NCBI GenBank assembly: GCA_943846785.1
Contig: OX044367.1
Location: 620,001 to 684,000 of the forward strand
Origin: SCGC-AAA076-P13 sp905478035
Lineage (GTDB): Bacteria; Pseudomonadota; Gammaproteobacteria; Magnimaribacterales; D2472
Direction of reading: 5' to 3'
Length of the DNA stretch: 64,000 nucleotides
This document shows positions 7,293 through 15,980 of the stretch, in pieces. The notes below the pieces were generated by a model. The model saw nothing but the letters and a program-made list of their open reading frames with translations, did not search any database and had not been told where the DNA came from. Within the stretch, counting starts at the first letter, position 1. Each line of letters opens with the position of its first letter. The position numbers were made by a program, and so were the translations under genes.

Positions 7293-8898
7293 CATTATCA
7301 ATTGGCGATTTATCTTAGTATGTATCTTTTTTAGCTTATCTATTGCTGCAATCGCTTACAAAATTATATCCCTGCAAATAGATGATAGTATCTTTTTAAA
7401 AAATGAAGGCAAAAAAAAATATATTAAATATAGAAATATAAACCCAGTAAGAGGAACTATTTATGATAGGAATAATTTTCCATTAGCTGTTTCTATAATT
7501 AATTATGATCTTTATGCACTTAAAGACCTAGATAAAGCAAAATTTATTTTAATAAAAGATCTTATTTCTTTGGACAGTAATCTAAAGATTGATGAATCAT
7601 TCCCAAAAAAAACTCTAATTAAAAAAGGACTATCAAGAAATGAACAATTAATTATTGAAGAGCTTAAAAATAATAAACTTGAAGTAGAAATCAGACATAG
7701 CAGACATTACCCCTTAGGAGATCAAATAGCACCTCTTATCGGGTTTTATGGAAAAGACAGGGCTCAAGAAGGGCTTGAAAAAAGTTATGACTCAGTGCTT
7801 TCTGGAAAGAATGGTAAAGAAAAATTCCATAAAAATGCTAAACAAAAAATTATCTCTAAACCGATAGAAGTTGATAAAGCAATTCAAGGGATAGATATAG
7901 TTCTAACTATTGATTCAACAATTCAATTTTATGCTTACAAGTATCTTGTAGAGGCAATTAAAGAAAATAAAGCAAAGGCAGGAAGTGCTATTGTCCTTGA
8001 TAACTTTAGCGGAGAAGTGCTTGCTATTGCTAGTTATCCCTCATACAACCCAAATGATCCAGGTAGAGTTATTCAGAAGAATAGGGCTCTTATAGATGCA
8101 TATGAGTTGGGTTCAGTGCTTAAACCAGTCCTACTCTCATCTGCAATAAATAATAATATTTTTGATCCTGACCAGCCTATAGAGATTCCAAGAAGGCTTA
8201 AATTAAATGATAAGATAATTAGTGATTATAAAAGTTATGAAAAACTTAGTCCTAAAGAGATCATTGCTTTTTCAAGTCAAGTCGGGGCATCAAAAATTGC
8301 TCTTATGCTTGGGTATGATGAATTAAAAACTGCTTACTATGACTTTGGATTTAGTAAGCCGATCTCAATAAACTTTCCATCCGCTGCATTTGGGATAATG
8401 AACATTAAAGAAAAAATATCTGATAAAGAATTAGCAAGTTTAGGTTATGGATATGGTTTAACAATTAGCCCATTTCAAATCGCTTCTGCATATTCAGTAT
8501 TTGCAAATAAAGGAATTTATAAAGATTTTAAATTACTAAAAAATGATGAAGTAACAAAAAGTAGAATTATTTCCGCGGATTCTGCTAAACATACCTTAGA
8601 AGCTCTAAAGAATGTTGTTAGCATAGGAACAGGAAAAATGGCAGATATTAGAGGATATACTGAGGGTGGCAAAACCGGAACAGTTCATAAAACATCTTAT
8701 GGCAAAGGATATGCTGATGATTCTTATAGAGCCTCATTTGTTGGAATAGCACCTCTTTCTAATAAGTCATTAACAATTTTTGTTTCAATTGAAGAGCCTG
8801 GTTTAAATGCATATTCGGGAGGAATGGTTGCAGCGCCATTATTTAAAAAAATAGCTGATAGCTCTCTTAACTATCTTGGGTATATTGAAGATGAGTAA
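7279..8898 (+). CDS. ftsI: Septal peptidoglycan transpeptidase FtsI (PBP3), with SxQ motif
   Basis: FtsI cross-links septal peptidoglycan with FtsW. Membrane anchor about 10-31; class B PBP dimerisation segment with PVRGTIYDRN at 56-65; transpeptidase domain from about 235. Motif 1 SVLK at 279-282 (catalytic Ser279) and motif 3 KTG at 465-467 are intact. Motif 2 reads SSQVGASK (332-339), so the Asn of SxN, nearly invariant in penicillin-binding proteins, is Gln334 (codon CAA at 8278-8280). Length 539 is slightly short of E. coli (588). It overlaps ftsL by 14 bases and murE by 8. Confidence 0.95.
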   Translation: MKKISIINWRFILVCIFFSLSIAAIAYKIISLQIDDSIFLKNEGKKKYIKYRNINPVRGTIYDRNNFPLAVSIINYDLYALKDLDKAKFILIKDLISLDSNLKIDESFPKKTLIKKGLSRNEQLIIEELKNNKLEVEIRHSRHYPLGDQIAPLIGFYGKDRAQEGLEKSYDSVLSGKNGKEKFHKNAKQKIISKPIEVDKAIQGIDIVLTIDSTIQFYAYKYLVEAIKENKAKAGSAIVLDNFSGEVLAIASYPSYNPNDPGRVIQKNRALIDAYELGSVLKPVLLSSAINNNIFDPDQPIEIPRRLKLNDKIISDYKSYEKLSPKEIIAFSSQVGASKIALMLGYDELKTAYYDFGFSKPISINFPSAAFGIMNIKEKISDKELASLGYGYGLTISPFQIASAYSVFANKGIYKDFKLLKNDEVTKSRIISADSAKHTLEALKNVVSIGTGKMADIRGYTEGGKTGTVHKTSYGKGYADDSYRASFVGIAPLSNKSLTIFVSIEEPGLNAYSGGMVAAPLFKKIADSSLNYLGYIEDE

Positions 8899-10390
8899 CT
8901 TAGAAAATATATTGGGAATTAATTTTCCAAAAGAAATAAATATCAATGGAGTGACTAATTGCTCCCATAAGGTTAAGGATGGATTTATTTTTTTTGCCCT
9001 TGATGGGATAAATACCCACGGCAGTAAATACATTTCACATGCAATTGACTTAGGCGCATCATTAGTTATTCACAATGATTCAAGCTACCTATCTAATAAA
9101 AAAAATATTATTTTTGTAGATGATTTATGTAATTTTGATGCTCTGACAAATAAAAATAAAGTTTTCATATTCTTGGAAGAGTTTTATAAACTTCATGATA
9201 TGCAGAGTAAAAATAATTACTTTGCATTTACAGGAACAAATGGGAAAACTTCTACTGCTTATTTAACCCATCAGATGCTAGTAAAAAGCGGCTATGATTC
9301 GCTATATATTGGAACTTTAGGAACAAAATATAATAATGAAGTTTTAAATAAAAGCATTTCATCGAAAACAACACCAGATATTTTTGAGTTTTTTGAAATT
9401 TTTAGCTTTTATAACTTTCATGATTCTGTATCAGTTTGTATAGAAATTTCTTCACATGCATTATCTCAAAAAAGATTGAAAGCCATTTCTTTATATAACT
9501 CTGCAGCTCTTCTTAACATTGGAACAGATCATCTTGATTACCATAGTAATTTAAAAGAATATACCGATATAAAATTTCAAATATTTAATCCATCTAGTCC
9601 ATTGATGCTCATAAACGATAATCTCATCGCATATAAGGATAATTATGATTACATTAGGGCAGCAAAGTATCCTTTAACAACAATAAGTAAGGAAAATAAA
9701 TCAGCTGATATTTATTATGAGATATTTTCTAGCGAAACAGATAAATCATTGTTTAGCATCACAATAAATAATCCTCCGATCGGATATTTTCCCTCATCAT
9801 GTTATACATATAAATTTTCATGTGAATTATTCCCCGAATTTAATATTGAAAATTTAGTATTTGGAATATGCTCAATAGGCTTCTCTGATTTCTCGCATAT
9901 GCATACTAATGAACTTGATTACTTAGACCTCCCTAAAGGAAGAACCGAATTAATTAAAAATATATCTGCTAATGTAATAATAGATTTTGCTCACAATGCT
10001 GAAGGCTTGGAATTATTTCTCTCATCAATAAAAAATTATTTTGCAAAGATTGTTGTTGTTTTTGGATGTGGTGGTGATAGAGATAAATTAAAAAGACCAA
10101 AAATGATGAAAGCTGCTATAAATAATGCCAGTGAAGTTATTTTTACTTCTGATAATTCAAGAAGTGAGAATTTTAATTCAATATTTTATGATGCTATGGA
10201 AGGAAATGATCAGGAGAGAGTTATCCCTATAGAGGATAGAAGAGAGGCAATCATTCATGGAAGCAGCCTTCTTATAGAGAAAGATGATTGTTTGGTTATT
10301 CTTGGGAAAGGGCATGAAGAGACACAAGAGATATCTGGCAAAACAATTTTTTTTAGTGATCATGAGGTAGTGAATGAAATTTATAAATAA
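8891..10390 (+). CDS. murE: UDP-MurNAc-L-Ala-D-Glu:meso-DAP ligase
   Basis: MurE adds meso-diaminopimelate as third residue of the peptidoglycan stem. ATP loop TGTNGKTS near 115-122; a carbamylatable Lys in YTDIKFQIF; C-terminal FAHNAEGLE. The DAP-recognition motif, normally DNPR, reads DNSR (in TSDNSRSE): the DAP-binding Arg is kept but Pro is Ser. I choose the ATG at 8891, which overlaps the ftsI stop by 8 bases; a TTG 15 bases earlier is possible. Product 499 residues. dapA at 48770 fits a DAP-type wall. The stop overlaps murF by 17 bases. Confidence 0.95.
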   Translation: MSNLENILGINFPKEININGVTNCSHKVKDGFIFFALDGINTHGSKYISHAIDLGASLVIHNDSSYLSNKKNIIFVDDLCNFDALTNKNKVFIFLEEFYKLHDMQSKNNYFAFTGTNGKTSTAYLTHQMLVKSGYDSLYIGTLGTKYNNEVLNKSISSKTTPDIFEFFEIFSFYNFHDSVSVCIEISSHALSQKRLKAISLYNSAALLNIGTDHLDYHSNLKEYTDIKFQIFNPSSPLMLINDNLIAYKDNYDYIRAAKYPLTTISKENKSADIYYEIFSSETDKSLFSITINNPPIGYFPSSCYTYKFSCELFPEFNIENLVFGICSIGFSDFSHMHTNELDYLDLPKGRTELIKNISANVIIDFAHNAEGLELFLSSIKNYFAKIVVVFGCGGDRDKLKRPKMMKAAINNASEVIFTSDNSRSENFNSIFYDAMEGNDQERVIPIEDRREAIIHGSSLLIEKDDCLVILGKGHEETQEISGKTIFFSDHEVVNEIYK

Positions 10391-11711
10391 CTCAAATGAT
10401 CTCTCGAAATTTCTGTGTGTAGAGATTAAAAAAAATGTACCTATTAAAAGTATTTCTACAGATACACGAACTTTAAGAAAAGGCTCTTTATTTATAGCTA
10501 TTAAAGGCAATAACTTTGATGGAAATGATCATATCTTTACAGCAATAAAGAAGGGAGCATCAATTGTAATAACAGATAGAAGAAAATTTAAGGATTCAAA
10601 AGACAAAAGTATTGTATATGTACCAAATTCAATAAGAGCATTAAAAAAAATATCAAAAAATATAATCAATAGTTATAAAGGTGAAGTAGTTGGGATAACT
10701 GGAAGTAATGGAAAAACTTCAACTACCAGCTTTATCTCTCAGTGTATTAAAGGAAGCTCAAGCACCATTAAAAATTTTAATAATGAAATAGGAATGCCTT
10801 TAAGCATAATAAATGCAAAAAGGAGTTCTACAAGCTTAGTAATGGAGATGGGTGCATCAAACTTTGGTGACATACATTATCTAAGCTCCTTTCTAAAACC
10901 GCATGTTGGTGTTATTACAAATATTGGTAAATCTCATCTTGAAAATCTCAAAAATATAAGTGGAGTTTTTAAGGTTAAATCAGAGATTGTTCATAATATT
11001 AAAAAGAATGGATGCTTGGTAATACCTTCTGAAAATAAAAAACATCTAAGGCAGTGGAAAGGTATGCGGGATGATATCTCTATTGTGACTTTTGGCTTGA
11101 ATAAAAATGCAGATTTTTATGCATCAGATATAAAATATAATATAAAAAATACCTCTTTTACAATTTTATCTTCAGTATTTGGGATAGAGCAAAAAATTAA
11201 CTCTAGTCTTGCTGGAGAGCATAACGTTAAAAATATATTAGCTACCTATGCGGTATTATTTTTTTTAAAAATGCCAGAACAAACTATTTTAAAAAATATT
11301 AGTAATATCAAGCTAACTGGTAGACAAGATCAAATTAGTTGGATTAATAATTCAGTATTAATTGATGATTCGTATAATGCGAATCCAGATTCGGTAATGA
11401 AATCAATAGACCTTTTAGCAAATTCAAAAAAAAGAAAAATATTAATTTTAGGAGATATGCTGGAATTAGGTAGAATGAGAAAATATATGCATAAAAATAT
11501 TGGGAGTTATGCATTGCAAAAGAAAATAGATATTTTGATTGGTTTTGGTAATTTAACAAAATATGCTGTAGAAGAATTTGGAAAAAGCGGGGTATATTTT
11601 AGTAACGAAAATGAACTAAAAATATTCTTAAAAAAGAACATATCATCAAAAGATACTGTACTTTTAAAGGGCTCTAGAGGTATGCAAATGGAGAAATTTA
11701 TAAATGTTTGA
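10374..11711 (+). CDS. murF: UDP-MurNAc-tripeptide:D-Ala-D-Ala ligase
   Basis: MurF adds the D-Ala-D-Ala dipeptide to complete the UDP-MurNAc pentapeptide. The ATP loop GITGSNGKTSTT (about 107-118), ITNIGKSHLENL near 178-189, GRQDQISW and IDDSYNANPDSV identify it. NIGKSHLE replaces the more usual NIGPAHLE. Product 445 residues, usual length. It starts within the last 17 bases of murE and its stop overlaps mraY by 8 bases, so murE-murF-mraY are read as one tightly coupled unit. Confidence 0.95.
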   Translation: MKFINNSNDLSKFLCVEIKKNVPIKSISTDTRTLRKGSLFIAIKGNNFDGNDHIFTAIKKGASIVITDRRKFKDSKDKSIVYVPNSIRALKKISKNIINSYKGEVVGITGSNGKTSTTSFISQCIKGSSSTIKNFNNEIGMPLSIINAKRSSTSLVMEMGASNFGDIHYLSSFLKPHVGVITNIGKSHLENLKNISGVFKVKSEIVHNIKKNGCLVIPSENKKHLRQWKGMRDDISIVTFGLNKNADFYASDIKYNIKNTSFTILSSVFGIEQKINSSLAGEHNVKNILATYAVLFFLKMPEQTILKNISNIKLTGRQDQISWINNSVLIDDSYNANPDSVMKSIDLLANSKKRKILILGDMLELGRMRKYMHKNIGSYALQKKIDILIGFGNLTKYAVEEFGKSGVYFSNENELKIFLKKNISSKDTVLLKGSRGMQMEKFINV

Positions 11712-12789
11712 ATATTTAGGAACTGTATTGGTTGATTATGATCCTGGGTTTGATGTTCTAAGGTACCTCACTGTTAGAACACTAGGCGGTGCAGTAACAG
11801 CACTTATGATTTCTATATTAATGGGCCCATTTATTATCAAACTTTTAAAGTCTATGCAGTTTGAGCAACATGTTCGAACTCAGGGACCAGAATCTCATTA
11901 TAAAAAAACTGGTACCCCAACCATGGGAGGTCTCCTTATTTTGTCATCATTGGTTATCTCAACTTTATTATGGGCTGATTTAAGTAATAGATATATATGG
12001 GTAGTTTTATTTGTAACAATTTCTTTTGCAATGATTGGGTTTATGGATGACCTTATAAAAATAAAGAAAAAAAGCTCTGATGGTCTATCCTCTAAGCAAA
12101 AAATTCTTTTACAAATGGCTTGTTCATTTATATCGGTAGCATATTTATTTTATTCAGCAGAAACTGTTCCAGAAACATCCTTTATCGTTCCATTTTTTAA
12201 AGATTTATTGATTCCAATGAGCCCATTTATATTTATTTTTACTGGAATGTTTGTTCTCGTGGGGTCTTCAAATGCTGTCAATCTTACAGACGGTTTAGAC
12301 GGTTTAGCTATTTTACCTTCAGTACTTATTGCAGGAGCCCTTGGGTTAATTGCATACAGTATGGGAAATCAAATAATAGCAGATTATCTATACTTGCCTC
12401 ATTTAAAACTTTCAGGCGAATTAATAGTTTTTTGTGGTGCATTAATTGGATCAGGTATTGGTTTCCTTTGGTATAACACATATCCAGCACAAATCTTTAT
12501 GGGTGATATAGGCTCTCTGACCTTAGGAGCTATACTGGGAATATTAGCAATCATACTTAGACATGAACTTGTTTTCGCAATTATGGCTGGCGTATTTGTT
12601 ATTGAAACTTTGAGTGTTGCAATTCAGGTCATATCATTTAAAACACGTGGAAAAAGAGTTTTTTTAATGGCGCCTATCCATCATCATTATGAACTTAAAG
12701 GCTGGCCTGAACCAAAAATTATTGTACGTTTTTGGATTGTTACTCTTGTATTAATTTTGATCGCATTAGCAACCTTAAAGCTTAGATAA
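11704..12789 (+). CDS. mraY: Phospho-MurNAc-pentapeptide transferase MraY
   Basis: MraY transfers phospho-MurNAc-pentapeptide to undecaprenyl phosphate, making lipid I. About ten membrane segments are visible. Conserved cytoplasmic motifs: TPTMGGLL near 71-78, FMDDLIKIKKKSSDGLSSKQK near 112-132 (given in part), NLTDGLDGLA near 193-202, MGDIGSL near 267-273 and the histidine cluster APIHHHYELKGW near 325-336. Length 361 matches E. coli (360). The next gene, murD, starts 8 bases after the stop. Confidence 0.97.
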   Translation: MFEYLGTVLVDYDPGFDVLRYLTVRTLGGAVTALMISILMGPFIIKLLKSMQFEQHVRTQGPESHYKKTGTPTMGGLLILSSLVISTLLWADLSNRYIWVVLFVTISFAMIGFMDDLIKIKKKSSDGLSSKQKILLQMACSFISVAYLFYSAETVPETSFIVPFFKDLLIPMSPFIFIFTGMFVLVGSSNAVNLTDGLDGLAILPSVLIAGALGLIAYSMGNQIIADYLYLPHLKLSGELIVFCGALIGSGIGFLWYNTYPAQIFMGDIGSLTLGAILGILAIILRHELVFAIMAGVFVIETLSVAIQVISFKTRGKRVFLMAPIHHHYELKGWPEPKIIVRFWIVTLVLILIALATLKLR

Positions 12790-12797
12790 AATTATTA

Positions 12798-13829
12798 ATG
12801 AAGTCCCTGATATATGGCTATGGCATCACAGGAAAATCTTTTGAAAGATATTTAAAAAAACAAAATATTGAATATGATATTTATGATGAAAATATTGATT
12901 TAAAAATTTCAGAACTTAAATCCTATAAAACAATATATTGCAGTCCTGGTGTTAAAAGAGAGACATTTAAACTACTAAAATCTTCAACAGAAGTTCTTAC
13001 TGATTTAGATATTTTTCTTAAAGAGGATACATCTATCAAGATTGGCATTACTGGCACAAATAGAAAAAGTACAACTTGCTATCATCTTCATCAAATTTTT
13101 CAAAAATTTACTAAAACCAATCTGATTGGAAATATTGGAGAACCAATGCTGGATAATATCAACAATGGTTGTAAGTATTCAATTATTGAACTTTCCAGCT
13201 TTCAACTTGATAAAGCTAAGGAGCCAAAATTAGATTTTGGTATTTTACTAAAAATTACTCCGGACCATCTAGATTATCATGAAACTTTTGATGCTTATAA
13301 AAAAGCAAAGCATAAATTACTTTCATCAAAGAATACCTGTTTTGAGGATGATCCTTTTAAATTATATCAATGGATTACAGGAAACAATGCTAAGACTATT
13401 GAGCTTAAAGATTTGCCATTTCGATTCGAAGAAATAGCAAATTCAATTATTAATGACTCTAAATCTACAAATTCAAGTTCGTTAAAATATGCAGTGGAAA
13501 AAGCAAATCATAAATTTGGAATTAACGAATATTATCTAATGTTATGCGGAGATCCTAAAAAAGAAAAATTTAAAAGTCTACATATAAGTGGGCCAAAGGG
13601 AATTATAGTCTTTGGAGCTCATAAGAATGAAATAATAGATTGTATATCTCATGCCAACAAACATATCTTTAAGAACATAGAAGAAGCATTTGAATTTATT
13701 AAAGACTTATCTATAAACACAAATATTTTATTCTCACCTGGTTATCCGAGTGGGAATGATTATAAAAATTTTGAAGAAAGAGGTGATAAGTTCAATTCGC
13801 TTGTAAATGAGTTACTTAATGAATCATAA
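12798..13829 (+). CDS. murD: MurD-like UDP-MurNAc-L-Ala:D-Glu ligase, internally shortened, altered P-loop
   Basis: MurD adds D-glutamate to UDP-MurNAc-L-Ala. The product is 343 residues against about 430-450 normally. N-terminal domain (1-75) and C-terminal domain (about 205-343, with INDSKSTN 218-225 and FKNFEQRG-like YKNFEERG) are intact, and the central motifs IELSSFQL (130-137) and KITPDHLDYH (152-161) are present. About 75-85 residues are missing between roughly residue 180 and 205, including the strand with the usual NxDD and the later HN..N motif. The ATP loop reads GITGTNRKSTT (83-93): Arg89 replaces the invariant Gly before Lys90 (codon AGA, 13062-13064). The frame is unbroken, so this is an in-frame loss. 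Place between mraY and ftsW is canonical. Whether it is active is uncertain. Confidence 0.85.
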   Translation: MKSLIYGYGITGKSFERYLKKQNIEYDIYDENIDLKISELKSYKTIYCSPGVKRETFKLLKSSTEVLTDLDIFLKEDTSIKIGITGTNRKSTTCYHLHQIFQKFTKTNLIGNIGEPMLDNINNGCKYSIIELSSFQLDKAKEPKLDFGILLKITPDHLDYHETFDAYKKAKHKLLSSKNTCFEDDPFKLYQWITGNNAKTIELKDLPFRFEEIANSIINDSKSTNSSSLKYAVEKANHKFGINEYYLMLCGDPKKEKFKSLHISGPKGIIVFGAHKNEIIDCISHANKHIFKNIEEAFEFIKDLSINTNILFSPGYPSGNDYKNFEERGDKFNSLVNELLNES

Positions 13830-14928
13830 AGCTAATAATTTATTTATTTTAATACCTTTTATATCTTTAGTGTCGATAGGAATTATTATGGTCTCATCTG
13901 CTAGTATTTATTTTGCAGATGAAAATTATGGAAATCCTTTTCATTTTGCATCAAGACAGATGTTATTTATTTCTATTGGTCTAATGGCAATGATATTTTT
14001 TTCTGTAATCCCATCGGATTTTTTATTTAAATCAGATTGGATTTTTATGCTAATTAGTATCATTCTTCTGTTTGCACTTTTTGTACCAGATATTGGTACC
14101 ACTGTAAATGGAAGTACTAGATGGATAAGGGTAGGCCCTATAAATATACAACCCTCAGAAATATGCAAATTCAGCTTAATTTTATATATATCTGGTTATT
14201 CAGTTAGACGTATGTCTGAGATAGATTCTTTAAGAAGTTTTTTAAAACCCCTTTTCCTTTTATTTGTTATAGCTTTATTAATAATGAGCCAGCCTGACTT
14301 GGGATCAACTGCAATAATATGTTTTTTAGTAGTAGGAATTCTTTTTTATGCAGGAATTTCTTTTTTTCAGTTTAGTCTTCTTTCATTCTTAATTGCAGTA
14401 CTGGGTTATTTGGCTGTATATAATTCTCCATGGAGAATTGCTCGCGTTATGGCGTTTACAGATCCCTTTGCTCCTGAGGTAGTAAATAATGCAGGTTGGC
14501 AGCTTTCAAATTCCTTGATAGGAATAGGTCAAGGTGGTTGGTTTGGTCTTGGAATTGGTAACAGCTTCCAAAAAAACTTTTTTCTTCCTGAGGCACATAC
14601 AGATTTTATTTTTGCGATTCTTGTTGAGGAGTTAGGCGTTGTTGGGGGGTTATTTCTATTATTTTTATTTGTAGTTTTATTTATTGGTATTTTGAGAATA
14701 GCTTTAGATTCATTGAAAAAAGGTAGACTATTTCAAGGATATGCCTCCTTTGGTATCTTTATTTTAATAGCAGTTCAGGCACTATTTAATATAGCGGTAA
14801 ATGTAGGACTTCTTCCTACAAAAGGTCTCACCTTGCCATTTATAAGCTATGGCGGTACAAGTATTATCATAATGATGTCATTAATAGCTATAGTTCTTAG
14901 GATTAACAACGAAAACAAATTAATATAA
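13807..14928 (+). CDS. ftsW: Septal peptidoglycan glycosyltransferase FtsW
   Basis: FtsW is the SEDS-family polymerase that works with FtsI at the septum. Ten hydrophobic segments and the family motifs GSTRWIRVGPINIQPSE (about 99-115), SLIGIGQGGWFGLGIGNS (about 236-253) and LPEAHTDFIFAILVEELG (about 258-275, with the essential Asp) are visible; the end has FISYGGTS. The first ATG (13807) overlaps murD by 23 bases; a second in-frame ATG at 13819 overlaps by 11 and is equally plausible. No ribosome site decides. Length 373 or 369. Confidence 0.95.
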   Translation: MSYLMNHKANNLFILIPFISLVSIGIIMVSSASIYFADENYGNPFHFASRQMLFISIGLMAMIFFSVIPSDFLFKSDWIFMLISIILLFALFVPDIGTTVNGSTRWIRVGPINIQPSEICKFSLILYISGYSVRRMSEIDSLRSFLKPLFLLFVIALLIMSQPDLGSTAIICFLVVGILFYAGISFFQFSLLSFLIAVLGYLAVYNSPWRIARVMAFTDPFAPEVVNNAGWQLSNSLIGIGQGGWFGLGIGNSFQKNFFLPEAHTDFIFAILVEELGVVGGLFLLFLFVVLFIGILRIALDSLKKGRLFQGYASFGIFILIAVQALFNIAVNVGLLPTKGLTLPFISYGGTSIIIMMSLIAIVLRINNENKLI

Positions 14929-14932
14929 GTAT

Positions 14933-15979
14933 ATGAAAATCTTAGTATCTGCAGCAAAAACAGGAGGACATATCTTTCCTGCAATAGCGGTTGCTGACGA
15001 ATTTAAAAAAAGTGGTCATGAGGTAGTATTTCTAGGATCAGGAGAAAAAATAGAATTAAATGCCATAAGAGAAAAAGATTTCAATCATCAGATTATTAAA
15101 ATGCATGGTTTTAGAGGAAAGAATATAATTTCAAAATTTAAATTACTTTTTCTTATACCTTTGGGAATTATCAATGTGATTAATTTAATAAGAAAAGAAA
15201 AGATAGATGCAATGATAGGTTTTGGCGGATTTATAACAGTGCCTCCTGCAATAGCATTTAAAATTATGAAAAAACCTATTTTTACTCATGAACAAAATTC
15301 TGTTCAAGGCTCAGCAAATAAATTACTTTCAAAGCATTCTGCTTTTAATTTTTTAGGCTTCCCCATAAAAAATAACCCGCTAAATAGTATTTTAAGTGGA
15401 AATCCTATTAGAGATAATTTTTCTAAGAAGCCTATCCCAAATCATGATAGCCGTAATAATATTAATATCTATGTAACTGGAGGAAGCCAGGGAGCTAAAT
15501 ATATTAATTCAAATATACCAAAAGCTTTAAAGAGCGTTAATAAAAAAATAAATATTAAACATCAGTGCGGTTTTGGTAAGTTATCTGATGTAAAAAATTC
15601 ATATTTAGAGGCTGATATTAGTGCAGAGGTTAAGGAGTTCTACGAGAGTCCTCAGTCAGCAATTGAATGGTCAGATTTTGTTATCACAAGATCTGGTGCT
15701 TTAAGTATCTCTGAAATTTCATCTATGGGAAAAGGTATGTTAATGATCCCTTTACCAATATCGATTGATAATCATCAACTGCATAACGCTATGCATATTG
15801 AAGATATAGGTATGGGTTTAGTTCATAATGAAAAAGATGGACTAAAAGATTTGGAAAGCAAGTTATCAAAGGTTATTAGTGAAAAAACATATAATAATTG
15901 GAAAGATAGTATGAGTTTAGAGCATATAAATGCAGCATCTTTAATATTTTCAAAAATAATAGAATATTTAAATAAGTAG
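14933..15979 (+). CDS. murG: Lipid II synthase MurG
   Basis: MurG, a peripheral inner-membrane GT-B glycosyltransferase, adds GlcNAc to lipid I to make lipid II. N-terminal glycine loop AAKTGGHIFPA (7-17) replaces the common GGTGGHVFPA; GFGGFITVPP near 93-102, HEQNSVQG near 121-128 and TGGSQGAKYIN near 182-192 follow. The donor-binding C-terminal segment has RSGALSISE and PIPISIDNHQ-like PLPISIDNHQ. Length 348 residues. It lies 4 bases after ftsW and 1 base before murC. Confidence 0.96.
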   Translation: MKILVSAAKTGGHIFPAIAVADEFKKSGHEVVFLGSGEKIELNAIREKDFNHQIIKMHGFRGKNIISKFKLLFLIPLGIINVINLIRKEKIDAMIGFGGFITVPPAIAFKIMKKPIFTHEQNSVQGSANKLLSKHSAFNFLGFPIKNNPLNSILSGNPIRDNFSKKPIPNHDSRNNINIYVTGGSQGAKYINSNIPKALKSVNKKINIKHQCGFGKLSDVKNSYLEADISAEVKEFYESPQSAIEWSDFVITRSGALSISEISSMGKGMLMIPLPISIDNHQLHNAMHIEDIGMGLVHNEKDGLKDLESKLSKVISEKTYNNWKDSMSLEHINAASLIFSKIIEYLNK

Positions 15980-15980
15980 T

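Noticed and set aside
13020..13440. Frameshift or pseudogene in murD
   Set aside because: The frame is continuous and both flanking domains are in register, so the shortening is an in-frame loss; sequencing error cannot be excluded but is not indicated.
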